NCBI RefSeq assembly: GCF_019207025.1
Contig: NZ_JAEEGC010000159.1
Location: 1-32,519 of the forward strand
DNA: 32,519 nt
Direction of reading: 5' to 3'
Origin: Clostridium thailandense
GTDB lineage: Bacteria; Bacillota; Clostridia; Clostridiales; Clostridiaceae
Under the pieces are notes generated by a model, which saw only the letters and a list, made by a program, of their open reading frames with translations, made no database searches and was not told the DNA's origin. Made by a program: the position numbers and the translations under genes. The stretch's first letter is position 1. Each line of letters starts with the position of its first letter. Of the stretch, positions 23,171-31,002 are shown piece by piece.

Positions 23171-23962
23171 ATGAATATTCCAAAAGAAAATAAATCAGCA
23201 GCAAGAGTCGTAGATTTGCTAGTGTTATTTGCTCATAGTAATTCTCCTTTAACATTAAAGGAAATTTGTGAAGCTCAATCCTGGCCTAAAAGCAGTACTT
23301 TTGAGTTAATCCAAACCCTTATAAATAAAGGCTTGGTTGAAATGAAGGATGAGAGATTAAAAACTTATGGGTTAAGTTTATTGGCTTTTGAGATAGGCAG
23401 CTCATATATTTCCAGTTTAGGTGTTACTGATCAGGCCAGACCTTATATTCAGGAACTTAATAAGCAAACTGGTAGTACAGTGTTTTTGGGGATAGAGGAT
23501 AATGGTGATGTTGTTTACCTTGATAAGGCGGAAAATCATTCTTTTATGAGACCAACAGCCAAACTAGGTTCAAGAAGATATATACACACAACTGGTTTAG
23601 GTAAAGCTTTGTTAGCAGCATATCCTGATGAAAAGATTATAAAAATACTTAGTAAAAAAGAATTGCTTAGTAAAACCGAATTTTCCAAAACCGACCTTGA
23701 AGATATACTTGTAGACATGAAAGAAATTAGAAAACGCGGATATTCAATTGACGATCGTGAAGATAATAAAGAAATGTATTGTATGGGTGCTGCAATATAT
23801 GACCAGTGGGGTAATCCTGCTGCTTCTATTAGTGTTGCCAGTCTGTATAATACAATGACAGAAGATAAAAAGTTATTTATTTCAAAAGCTGTTATAGAAA
23901 CTGCAATGCAAATTTCTAGGAAACTTGGATATGCCGGCAGTAAATTATATATGCTAGATTAG
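23171..23962 (+). CDS. IclR-family transcriptional regulator
   Basis: A 263-residue IclR/KdgR-type regulator. Residues 10-75 form the winged helix (SPLTLKEICEAQSWPKSST). The effector domain (about 85-255) has the usual TGSTVFLGIEDNGDVVYLD, TTGLGKALLAAYP, RKRGYSIDDREDNKEMYCMG and the late AASISVAS. It is the first gene of an operon with an aldolase, a transporter and a kinase, so the effector is probably a sugar acid or its 2-keto-3-deoxy product. GGAGGG lies eight bases before the ATG and overlaps the second operator. Confidence 0.9.
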   Translation: MNIPKENKSAARVVDLLVLFAHSNSPLTLKEICEAQSWPKSSTFELIQTLINKGLVEMKDERLKTYGLSLLAFEIGSSYISSLGVTDQARPYIQELNKQTGSTVFLGIEDNGDVVYLDKAENHSFMRPTAKLGSRRYIHTTGLGKALLAAYPDEKIIKILSKKELLSKTEFSKTDLEDILVDMKEIRKRGYSIDDREDNKEMYCMGAAIYDQWGNPAASISVASLYNTMTEDKKLFISKAVIETAMQISRKLGYAGSKLYMLD

Positions 23963-24034
23963 CTAACAAATATCTATTTAAGGAGGTGATCAAGTCATTA
24001 ATATTTACACCAAATTATAAGGAGGAAAATTTGT

Positions 24035-24679
24035 ATGTGGAGAAAACTAGAAAATTTAAAACAAATTTATGAATCAGGAGTAGTTTTAATCATACGTCTT
24101 GATGATGAAGCAGAAATTATTAAAGTAGCTGAAGCAGCTATAAAAGGCGGAATTACAGTATTAGAAATTCCTATGAATGTACCTAATGCTTTAGGAATTA
24201 TTAAAACATTATCAGATAAATACAAAAAGGAAGGTATTGTTGTAGGAGCAGGAACTGTCCTTGATGCTGAAACTGCACGTACAGCTATTTTAGCCGGTGC
24301 AGAGTTGTTAGTTAGTCCACAGCTGAATCCTGAGATGATTAAAATGGCTAACCGTTATCAAGCCGTTACTATAAGTGGAGCATATACAGCTAAAGAATTT
24401 GTAGAAACTCTAGAGGCTGGTGCAGATATTATAAAATTATTTCCAACAGAATTTGTAGGTCCAGCTTATGTTAAAGCAATCAAAGCTCCATTAGGACAAG
24501 CACCGATTTTGCCATCAGGTGGTGTTACTCCTGAAAATGTTAAAGAATGGTTTGATGCAGGAGTAACTTGTGTTGCAGTGGGCAGCTTTGTTACTAAAGC
24601 TGCAAAAAAAGATGGAGATTATACAAAAGTAACGGAAGCAGCTAAACTATTTCTTAAAGCAGTTAAGAATAGCCGCTAA
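24035..24679 (+). CDS. KDPG/KHG aldolase-family enzyme
   Basis: A 214-residue class I aldolase of the Eda family, which splits 2-keto-3-deoxy-6-phosphogluconate (or a relative) to pyruvate and an aldehyde phosphate. The Schiff-base Lys is K134 in ADIIKLFPTEF; the catalytic Glu is E44 in LEIPMNVP; VGAGTVL, LVSPQ and LPSGGVTPENV complete the barrel. Two family positions differ: the usual E-x-T-x-R substrate loop is EIPMN here (Pro46, Asn48 in place of Thr, Arg), and the PG-x-x-T motif reads ISGAYTAKE. The substrate may thus differ from KDPG, for example 2-keto-3-deoxy-6-phosphogalactonate or another ketodeoxy acid. GGAGG precedes the ATG; it follows the IclR gene in the same operon. Confidence 0.82.
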   Translation: MWRKLENLKQIYESGVVLIIRLDDEAEIIKVAEAAIKGGITVLEIPMNVPNALGIIKTLSDKYKKEGIVVGAGTVLDAETARTAILAGAELLVSPQLNPEMIKMANRYQAVTISGAYTAKEFVETLEAGADIIKLFPTEFVGPAYVKAIKAPLGQAPILPSGGVTPENVKEWFDAGVTCVAVGSFVTKAAKKDGDYTKVTEAAKLFLKAVKNSR

Positions 24680-24708
24680 AAAACTAATACATAATCATTA
24701 CCGCAACT

Positions 24709-24747
24709 TATTATGTGAAGATACTTGACCTGTATCTTTACATAATA
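24709..24747 (+). promoter_or_regulatory. hairpin 1 with TTGACCT loop after the aldolase gene
   Basis: A 16-bp stem (tattatgtgaagatac / gtatctttacataata, one G-U) closes the seven-base loop ttgacct. There is no T run, so it is not a standard terminator. A second hairpin with nearly the same loop follows at 24863. Confidence 0.7.
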
Positions 24748-24862
24748 TCTATTACCTAAAACCATAAATAAAATTTATTGGATTATGTGATTCAATATGT
24801 TTATTTATAAACTAAAGGAAAAATGACCAGTTTTTCTATTAGTTTAATATTTAAGAGTAAAG

Positions 24863-24893
24863 CTTGTAAAGGCATTGACCCTGTCTTTGCAAG
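24863..24893 (+). promoter_or_regulatory. hairpin 2 with TTGACCC loop before the transporter gene
   Basis: A 12-bp stem (cttgtaaaggca / tgtctttgcaag, two G-U pairs) closes the seven-base loop ttgaccc. The stem differs from hairpin 1 but the loop is the same in six of seven bases, which points to a shared RNA- or DNA-binding element in the 258-base gap between aldolase and transporter. Confidence 0.6.
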
Positions 24894-24952
24894 GCTGCTC
24901 AACAGTAAAACTACACATAAAACGTTTATATTAATGATTGGAGGTACATATT

Positions 24953-26242
24953 ATGAAAGAAAAAAACACTACTGAGACAAAAGAAGTGAATGTCCCAAAA
25001 AAGTATATGAAAACTCGCTGGACCTTTGTTATTTTACTACTTATTGGTGCTATTGTCAATTACCTTGACAGGGCCAACTTAAGCGTAGCCAATACTACTA
25101 TTGCAGCAGAATTTGGTTTATCTTCCACTAAAATGGGGGTTTTACTTTCCGCATTTTTATGGCCTTATGCCATTGCTAATCTGCCATCTGGATGGCTGGT
25201 AGATAAATTTGGACCTAAGAAGATGTTCTCGTGGGCTTGCGGATTGTGGTCAACAGCAACTATTATATGTTCCTTTGCAAGCACTTATCCTATATTTTAT
25301 ATGATGCGTGTTTTCTTAGGAGTGGCAGAATCACCATTTTTTACAGCAGGTTTAAAAGTAAACCAAAGATGGTTTTCTGATGAAGAACGTGGAGTTCCAG
25401 TTTCTGTTATTAATACTGGTTCACAAATTGCTAATGCAGTGGCTCCTCCTATTTTGACTGTGTTAATGCTCACTTTAGGTTGGAGAGGTATGTTTGTTGT
25501 TATTGGTATACTAGGCTTTATAGTGTTATTAGTATGGTTAAAATTATATAGAGACCCAACCTCTGAAGAAAGTTTATCAATAAAAGGTGCTTTGGAAGTA
25601 GCAGCAGAGCAGAGAAAAGCTGAATCTTCTGAAAAACAAGCTTCTTGGGGTGAATTGTTTAAATTCAAAAATACATGGTTTATGATCATAGGAAACTTTG
25701 GAATAATGTTTACTATATGGGTTTATTTAACTTGGCTTCCAGCATATTTGGTAAAAGCTCGTGGCTTTAGCTTAAAGCAAATGGGAGTAGTTGCATCAGT
25801 ACCTTTTGTATGTGGAATTATTGGTGTTCTTGTAGGTGGATACTTATCCGATTATCTTATAAGAAAAGGTATACAAGCTGTAACAGCTCGTAAAGTGCCA
25901 ATTGTTGGTGGAGCTATTCTTGCTGCAATATCTGTTGCGCCACTGCCATTTATCCATAGTACAGTGGTAAGTGTTGTATTATTATCAGTTGGTTATTTTG
26001 CATCTCAATTGCCATCAGGGGTTATTTGGACGCTTGCTGCAGATGTTGCACCTAGTAATCAGGTTGCTTCTCTAGGGGCTATTCAAAATTTTGGAGGGTT
26101 TTTAGGAGCAGCTATGGCACCAATAGTAGCAGGAATTATTATTGATAAGACTGGAAACTTTAATAATGTATTTTTAGTAGGTGCAGGCTTATTAATTCTT
26201 GGAGCTATTTCCTATGGTGTATTTTTAAAGAAAGCAAAATAA
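24953..26242 (+). CDS. MFS transporter, anion:cation symporter (ACS) family
   Basis: A 429-residue 12-helix major facilitator permease. The segment NYLDRANLSVANTTIAAEF in the first helix is the hallmark of the ACS branch, which carries organic and sugar acids such as hexuronates, galactonate and glucarate; GWLVDKFGPKKMF is the MFS loop 2-3 motif. A central loop of about 40 residues (ALEVAAEQRKAESSEKQ) separates the halves. It sits between the aldolase and the kinase, so it should import the operon's acid substrate. The open frame can be extended to a TTG at 24938, but GGAGG at 24940-24944 is the ribosome site of the ATG at 24953, eight bases on. Confidence 0.85.
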   Translation: MKEKNTTETKEVNVPKKYMKTRWTFVILLLIGAIVNYLDRANLSVANTTIAAEFGLSSTKMGVLLSAFLWPYAIANLPSGWLVDKFGPKKMFSWACGLWSTATIICSFASTYPIFYMMRVFLGVAESPFFTAGLKVNQRWFSDEERGVPVSVINTGSQIANAVAPPILTVLMLTLGWRGMFVVIGILGFIVLLVWLKLYRDPTSEESLSIKGALEVAAEQRKAESSEKQASWGELFKFKNTWFMIIGNFGIMFTIWVYLTWLPAYLVKARGFSLKQMGVVASVPFVCGIIGVLVGGYLSDYLIRKGIQAVTARKVPIVGGAILAAISVAPLPFIHSTVVSVVLLSVGYFASQLPSGVIWTLAADVAPSNQVASLGAIQNFGGFLGAAMAPIVAGIIIDKTGNFNNVFLVGAGLLILGAISYGVFLKKAK

Positions 26243-26263
26243 TAAGTAAGGAAGGTAATAAAT

Positions 26264-26830
26264 ATGGCAGCTAAAGTTGTATTTTTAGTTGGAGCAGCAG
26301 GCTCAGGAAAGTCCACTGTTGGCAAATTAATAGCAGCACATTTGAAATTTGCTTACCTTGATAAAGATATTATTTGCAACAAATTTACTGGAAAGTTATT
26401 AGAAACTCAAGGAATTTCGCCAAATGAAAGAGATGGCTGTGAATTTTATCAAAGCCAAATTATGCCTTTAGAATATGAAACTTTATTAGATATTGCTGCA
26501 GATAATGTGAAAAACGGTATTTCTGTTGTATTAGATGCACCATTTTTAGGCTACTTTTCAGATAAAGATTACATAGAAAAACTTAAAGAAAAATATAATT
26601 TTGAAGCTTCTACTCCATTAGTTTTGGAGGTAAGTGTTAACTCAGAAGTTTTATTTCAAAGAATTAAGGAACGTAATCTTCCAAGGGACAGCTGGAAAAT
26701 CGCCAATTGGGATGTTTTCTTAGACAGTTTAAAGTCAAAAAAATGCTTATGGAGTAATGTAGAAATTAAACAATTCGACAATAGTGAAGAAGAGATTAAC
26801 GAGGATAGATTGTTTGAGCTGCTATCATAA
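26264..26830 (+). CDS. small P-loop kinase (AAA_33 / gluconokinase-like)
   Basis: A 188-residue P-loop protein with Walker A VGAAGSGKSTVGK, the DKD of the second strand (AYLDKDIICNKF), a Walker-B-like VVLDAPFLG, and the lid arginines in RIKERNLPRDSWK. Its size and pattern fit small-molecule kinases related to GntK, shikimate and chloramphenicol kinases. As the last gene of the IclR-aldolase-transporter operon it most likely phosphorylates the imported sugar acid or its ketodeoxy derivative, supplying the phosphorylated substrate of the aldolase in place of a PfkB-type KDG kinase, which is absent. GGAAGG precedes the ATG; a terminator follows. Confidence 0.72.
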   Translation: MAAKVVFLVGAAGSGKSTVGKLIAAHLKFAYLDKDIICNKFTGKLLETQGISPNERDGCEFYQSQIMPLEYETLLDIAADNVKNGISVVLDAPFLGYFSDKDYIEKLKEKYNFEASTPLVLEVSVNSEVLFQRIKERNLPRDSWKIANWDVFLDSLKSKKCLWSNVEIKQFDNSEEEINEDRLFELLS

Positions 26831-26851
26831 ATCTAATACAGAATAAAAGAG

Positions 26852-26893
26852 GCAGGTATAAGAATCAAAAGATTTTTTGTACCTGCTTTTTTT
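26852..26893 (+). terminator. rho-independent terminator of the sugar-acid operon
   Basis: GCAGGTA at 26852 pairs with TACCTGC at 26880, and a run of seven T follows. Confidence 0.85.
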
Positions 26894-27128
26894 ATATTTT
26901 TAAAATAATTTAATGAAGTTTATTTATATACTCTAATTTAGTTCATTATTTGCAGCCATTCATGTTACAGAATTATAATTTTTATAAAATAGATAGATCA
27001 GTAATTCTTATGCAGAAGAATCAGGTTGTTTTTATGGAACTAAGAAATCGATAGTTGATGAATCCATAGAAAAGTATTCCAATAAGTAGTATAATTACAT
27101 AGTAAATATAGGTATCAATAACATGATA
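26894..27128. other. AT-rich intergenic region
   Basis: No credible gene is seen. Short open stretches (for example around 27010-27080, reading LMQKNQVVFMELRNR) have no ribosome site and could be coding debris. Confidence 0.4.
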
Positions 27129-27171
27129 GGAGGGGGGGAGTGAGAAAGGAGCATATAATAAGCTTTCTCAC
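27129..27171 (+). promoter_or_regulatory. strong SD sequence set apart from its start codon by a hairpin
   Basis: AGGAGGGGGGGA (27129-27139) is the only strong ribosome site before the gene at 27183, but it lies over 40 bases from the ATG. A perfect 9-bp hairpin (GTGAGAAAG / CTTTCTCAC, 27140-27171) fills the gap; when folded it leaves only 11 unpaired bases (27172-27182) between SD and ATG. A GTG at 27140 could also start a 43-codon overlapping frame. Confidence 0.6.
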
Positions 27172-27182
27172 TAAAATAAAGA

Positions 27183-28019
27183 ATGAAAAAAGAAGATTTA
27201 ATAAAAATGGCAACAGATTTTATAGAGAGGTCAGAAAACAATATAATAACAAAAGAGATTGCTATTTCTAAAAACGTTGTAGGAATGAAAATTTTTGAAG
27301 CACCAATTTTTGCTTTTGGTTCTGCAGAGGATGAATATTTTACATTACTTAAGGCCCCAAAAGCAGTCGGAGAGCATTTCATGCTTCCAAAAGAATGGCT
27401 GCCACAGGCGAAAACTGTTATATCCTTTTTTTTGCCCTATAGTGAAGCAGTGAGAAATGGAAACAAAAAAGATATGTCCTGGCCTTCAGAAGAATGGCTT
27501 CACGGACGTATAGAAGGTCAAGTTTTAATAAATAAGCTGTCTGTCTATTTAAAGTCAGAATTAATAAGTGAGGGCTGTAATGCTGTTGTTCCTTCCATGG
27601 ATGACAGATTTTGGTTTAAAGGTCCATTTAATAAAACGTCAGGCAATTCAGACTCTTCTTTTACAAGTAATTGGTCTGAAAGACATGTTGCCTTTGTATG
27701 CGGTCTAGGAACCTTTGGCCTTTCAAAGGGACTTATAACAAGAGCAGGTATATCCGGTAGATTTGGCAGTATTATAACAGATCTACAGATAACTCCCGAC
27801 AAAAGACCCTATAAAGATATTTATGAGTATTGTTCTATGTGCGGGGCCTGTGCAAAAAACTGTCCAGTAAATGCAATATCTCTTGAGACTGGAAAAAATC
27901 ATAGTATATGTTCCAATTTTTTGGATCTAACAGCTGAGAAATTCAAACCTAGATATGGGTGTGGGAAATGTCAAATAGGTGTACCCTGTGAAAATAAGAT
28001 TCCAGTAACTAAGTTTTAA
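27183..28019 (+). CDS. double [4Fe-4S] ferredoxin-like protein, epoxyqueuosine-reductase related
   Basis: A 278-residue protein related to QueG/COG1600 but without a complete cobalamin-type active site that I can identify. The N-terminal two thirds (for example FMLPKEWLPQAKTVISFFLP, then LGTFGLSKGLITRAGISGRF) match the QueG-like fold. The C-terminal third has the ferredoxin motif YCSMCGACAKNCPVNAI, a distant Cys (ICSNFL) and CGKCQIGVPCE, ligands for two [4Fe-4S] clusters. Such clostridial proteins are annotated as epoxyqueuosine reductase or 4Fe-4S double-cluster proteins; the substrate is unproven. No normal ribosome site is directly in front of the ATG; see the hairpin-separated SD at 27129. 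A terminator follows. Confidence 0.75.
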   Translation: MKKEDLIKMATDFIERSENNIITKEIAISKNVVGMKIFEAPIFAFGSAEDEYFTLLKAPKAVGEHFMLPKEWLPQAKTVISFFLPYSEAVRNGNKKDMSWPSEEWLHGRIEGQVLINKLSVYLKSELISEGCNAVVPSMDDRFWFKGPFNKTSGNSDSSFTSNWSERHVAFVCGLGTFGLSKGLITRAGISGRFGSIITDLQITPDKRPYKDIYEYCSMCGACAKNCPVNAISLETGKNHSICSNFLDLTAEKFKPRYGCGKCQIGVPCENKIPVTKF

Positions 28020-28038
28020 AATTTAAGTAATTATTGAA

Positions 28039-28079
28039 GGCACTTTGAACTATAAATATAGATTCTGAAGTGCTTTTTT
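28039..28079 (+). terminator. rho-independent terminator
   Basis: Arms GCACTT (28040-28045) and AAGTGC (28068-28073) form the stem, with inner pairs tgaa/ttct region and a run of six T. Confidence 0.75.
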
Positions 28080-28104
28080 ATTTTATAAGCGAGATAAAAG
28101 ATAC

Positions 28105-28132
28105 TTTAAAAGCTATGGATTTGTCGTATAAT
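28105..28132 (+). promoter_or_regulatory. candidate msrA promoter
   Basis: TATAAT at 28127-28132 with a weak TTTAAA -35 box 16 bp upstream, about 130 bases before the msrA start. Confidence 0.45.
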
Positions 28133-28260
28133 AATAGTTAACAAAAAAAGTATATATTATTTCATATATGTAGAAATTGAAAGTTGAAAAAATTACAATA
28201 GGATATAAAGTAAGAAATTGAGGAAGTCTAGAATAAAAAGAGTAAAAGGAGTAGATTTTT

Positions 28261-28734
28261 ATGAAAGAAATAGTACTTGCAGGAGGATGCTTCTGGGGAA
28301 TAGAAGAGTACATGTCTAGAATACAGGGGGTGAAGGAAACAAAGGTTGGATATGCTAATGGGCATAAAGAAAGACCTAATTATGAAGAGGTGTGCTATAG
28401 TGATACAGGTCATGCGGAGGCCTGCTTTATAAAATATGATGAGAATGTAATCAGCTTGGAAAGACTTTTGGATAAGTTCTGGGAAGTTATAGACCCAACA
28501 AGTCTTAACAGGCAAGGAAATGATTTAGGCAGCCAGTATAGAACAGGTATTTATTACATTGACTCCAGTGATTTGGAGACTATAAAAGGTAGCCGAGAAA
28601 GGCAGCAGGAAAAATATAAAAAGAAAATAGTAACAGAGATTGAAGAGCTAAAGTGTTTTTATGATGCAGAAGAATATCATCAAAAGTATCTTAAGAAAAA
28701 TCCTGAAGGATACTGTCATATACCTTTAGACTAA
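28261..28734 (+). CDS. msrA: peptide-methionine (S)-S-oxide reductase
   Basis: A 157-residue MsrA. The catalytic cysteine is in AGGCFWGIEEYM (C10), with the substrate-pocket residues in YANGHKERPNYEEVCYSDTG, HAEA and the later LGSQYRTGIYY. It repairs oxidised methionine (S epimer) in proteins. This is the short clostridial form, without a fused MsrB; the C-terminal resolving cysteines differ from those of E. coli, though C153 in GYCHIPLD could serve. AAAGGAG precedes the ATG. It is flanked by a terminator on both sides, so it is a single-gene unit, in a neighbourhood of oxygen-defence genes. Confidence 0.95.
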   Translation: MKEIVLAGGCFWGIEEYMSRIQGVKETKVGYANGHKERPNYEEVCYSDTGHAEACFIKYDENVISLERLLDKFWEVIDPTSLNRQGNDLGSQYRTGIYYIDSSDLETIKGSRERQQEKYKKKIVTEIEELKCFYDAEEYHQKYLKKNPEGYCHIPLD

Positions 28735-28753
28735 AGGATTGATTTGTTTCAAT

Positions 28754-28793
28754 AACAAGCCATCGAATTTTAATATTTGGTGGCTTGTTTTTA
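28754..28793 (+). terminator. rho-independent terminator after msrA
   Basis: AACAAGCCA and TGGCTTGTT pair perfectly over nine bases around an 18-base loop, followed by T5. Confidence 0.9.
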
Positions 28794-28803
28794 TATTTAG
28801 ATA

Positions 28804-28822
28804 TATAATAGTTATTATTATA
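28804..28822. promoter_or_regulatory. PerR-box-like AT palindrome upstream of the fusion operon
   Basis: TATAATA-gttat-TATTATA resembles, imperfectly, the TTATAATnATTATAA box of the peroxide sensor PerR (arms 7 bp but spacer 5). The region is so AT-rich that chance is possible. Its place, about 80 bp upstream of the promoter of an O2-defence-type operon, is the main reason to list it. Confidence 0.3.
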
Positions 28823-28902
28823 AAATATATAAATATTATAAGATATTTATTATTAATTGCGTATTATTACTAAATATCATCAAATTAAGGGTAATACTGC
28901 TG

Positions 28903-28931
28903 TTGAATATTAGAAATATTATAACTATAAT
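28903..28931 (+). promoter_or_regulatory. promoter of the acyl-CoA dehydrogenase fusion/fprA operon
   Basis: TTGAAT, 17 bp, TATAAT: a good sigma-A promoter 125 bases before the start codon. The leader between has no recognised riboswitch. Confidence 0.7.
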
Positions 28932-29055
28932 GAAAAGTAAGATAAATATGGAATAAAAGTAAAGAAGTGATTAGATTGGAGGGAAGATACACTTTAAAAA
29001 TACATTAAAAAGGTATAGTTCAATTTTTTAAGATGATTAGAGGGAGGAAAAGTTT

Positions 29056-30963
29056 ATGTTTTTTAAGACTACAGCAGAACATGAAAACTTGAGAATGAAA
29101 ATTAGAGAGTTTGCCGAAGAGGAGATTAAGCCTATTGCATTCATGTTAGACCAGGAAAATAAATTCCCTTCAGAGGCAGTTCATAAGCTAGCGCATATGG
29201 GGATGATGGGAATACCCTATGGAAAAGAATATGGTGGAGCAGGGTTAGACGTAATAAGTTATGCCATAGCTGTTGAAGAATTATCAAGAGTAGATGGCGG
29301 AACAGGAGTAATTCTTTCTGCTCATACTTCACTCGGAGCATATCCTATTGCAGCCTATGGAACAGAGGAACAGAAAAATAAATACCTAGTGCCGCTTTCA
29401 AAGGGAGAAAAGCTGGGAGCCTTTGGTCTTACAGAAGAAAATGCTGGAAGTGATGCCGGCGGGACTGAAACTACTGCTGTATTAGATGGAGATTATTATA
29501 TTTTAAATGGTGAAAAGATATTTATTACAAATGGAGGAGAAGCTGATATTTATGTTATATTTGCAGTAACTACTCCTGATATTGGTACTCGTGGTATTAG
29601 TGCTTTTATAGTAGAGAAAGGCTTAGAGGGTTTTAGCTTTGGTAAGCATTATGATAAGATGGGTATTCGTTCTTCTGCAACAGCCGAGCTTATATTCAAT
29701 GATGTAAAGGTTCCGAAAGAAAATCTGTTAGGCAAGGAGGGAGAAGGCTTTAAGATTGCCATGGCTACACTAGATGGTGGACGTATTGGTATTGCAGCTC
29801 AAGCTCTTGGTATAGCACAAGGTGCTTATGAGAATGCCTTAGAGTATTCAAAAGAAAGAGTTCAGTTTGGTAAACCTATTTGCCAGCAGCAGGTAATTTC
29901 GTTTAAGTTAGCAGATATGGCTACAAAACTTAGAGCAGCCAGATTTCTTATATACAGTGCAGCAGAGCTTAAGGAAAATCATGAAGCTTACAGCATGGAA
30001 GCTGCAATGGCTAAGCAGTATGCCTCAGATGTATGCCTTGAGATTGTAAATGATGCACTTCAAATATTTGGCGGCAGTGGATATCTTAAAGGTATGGAAG
30101 TTGAACGTGCTTATAGAGATGCTAAGATTTGTACTATATATGAAGGAACTAATGAAATTCAAAGAATGGTCATTGCAGCTCATATAATAGGAAAAATGCC
30201 TAAGAATGAAGTGGCAGGTAAAGGAGCCAAAAAAGAAGGTGCTACTGGTTACCGTAAAAAGATTATTTTCAAGCAGGAAACATCTGAAGAAAGAGTCAAA
30301 GCCCTTGTGGATGCATTAAAGGCTGATGGTTATGATTTCACAGTTGGAATTCCACTTGATACTCCTATAATCAAGGCAGACAGGGTAGTAAGTGCAGGTT
30401 TAGGTATAGGAGAAAGAGAAAATATGAAGTTAATAGAAGACTTAGCAGTTCAAGCTGGTGCAGCTATAGGTTCTTCACGTCCTGTAGCCGAAACTCTTAA
30501 GTATGTACCAATAAATCGTTATGTTGGCATGTCTGGACAAAAATTTAATGGTAATCTTTATATTGCTTGTGGAATTTCTGGAGCAGGGCAGCATTTGAAA
30601 GGAATAAAGGATGCTACTACAATTGTTGCCATAAATATTGATCCTAATGCTAAGATTTTTAAGAATGCAGATTATGGTATTGTGGGTGATATAAAAGAAA
30701 TATTACCATTACTTACTGCAGCTTTAGATAATGGAGAGCAGAAAAAAGCAGCGCTGCCAATGAAGAAAATGAAAAGAGCTATTCCTAAGAAAACAGTTCC
30801 AAGCTGGAAGCACTATGTTTGCAATGGCTGTGGTTATGAATATGATCCTGCACTTGGAGATCCTGAAGGTGAAGTAGCACCAGGTACTCTTTTCGAAAAA
30901 TTGCCTGAAGAGTGGACTTGCCCTGCTTGTGGCGAAGAAAAAGACATGTTTATAGAAATTTAA
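29056..30963 (+). CDS. acyl-CoA dehydrogenase / ETF-alpha C-terminal domain / rubredoxin triple fusion
   Basis: A 635-residue three-domain protein. Residues 1-383 are a complete acyl-CoA dehydrogenase: FGLTEENAGSDAGG, FITNGGEADIYVI, the FAD segment IFGGSGYLKGMEVERAYRD and the catalytic Glu E363 in YEGTNEIQRM, placed as in butyryl-CoA dehydrogenase. About 400-555 is the C-terminal FAD domain of electron-transfer flavoprotein alpha: VVSAGLGIGERENM, IGSSRPVAE, YVGMSGQKFNGNLYIACGIS, GAGQHLKGI and VAINIDPNAKIFKNADYGIV. About 585-633 is a rubredoxin with YVCNGCGYEYDP and WTCPACGEEKD. No ETF-beta part is present. All redox modules for acyl-CoA to rubredoxin transfer are in one chain. The next gene, 39 bp on, is a flavodiiron protein, a known rubredoxin oxidase. 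AGGGAGG precedes the ATG. Confidence 0.9.
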   Translation: MFFKTTAEHENLRMKIREFAEEEIKPIAFMLDQENKFPSEAVHKLAHMGMMGIPYGKEYGGAGLDVISYAIAVEELSRVDGGTGVILSAHTSLGAYPIAAYGTEEQKNKYLVPLSKGEKLGAFGLTEENAGSDAGGTETTAVLDGDYYILNGEKIFITNGGEADIYVIFAVTTPDIGTRGISAFIVEKGLEGFSFGKHYDKMGIRSSATAELIFNDVKVPKENLLGKEGEGFKIAMATLDGGRIGIAAQALGIAQGAYENALEYSKERVQFGKPICQQQVISFKLADMATKLRAARFLIYSAAELKENHEAYSMEAAMAKQYASDVCLEIVNDALQIFGGSGYLKGMEVERAYRDAKICTIYEGTNEIQRMVIAAHIIGKMPKNEVAGKGAKKEGATGYRKKIIFKQETSEERVKALVDALKADGYDFTVGIPLDTPIIKADRVVSAGLGIGERENMKLIEDLAVQAGAAIGSSRPVAETLKYVPINRYVGMSGQKFNGNLYIACGISGAGQHLKGIKDATTIVAINIDPNAKIFKNADYGIVGDIKEILPLLTAALDNGEQKKAALPMKKMKRAIPKKTVPSWKHYVCNGCGYEYDPALGDPEGEVAPGTLFEKLPEEWTCPACGEEKDMFIEI

Positions 30964-31002
30964 TGCTTAATAGAAGTTTTCAGTGTTAAGGAGGAGAAAA
31001 TT

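Noticed and set aside
24709..24893. ANTAR-type double-hairpin antiterminator
   Set aside because: ANTAR targets have hexaloops with A at position 1 and G at position 4; these loops are seven bases, start with TTGACC, and the stems are too far apart.
27140..27271. 43-codon GTG leader ORF overlapping the ferredoxin-like gene
   Set aside because: It has a good SD but its sequence is mostly the shifted frame of the downstream gene; mentioned only as an alternative to the hairpin model.
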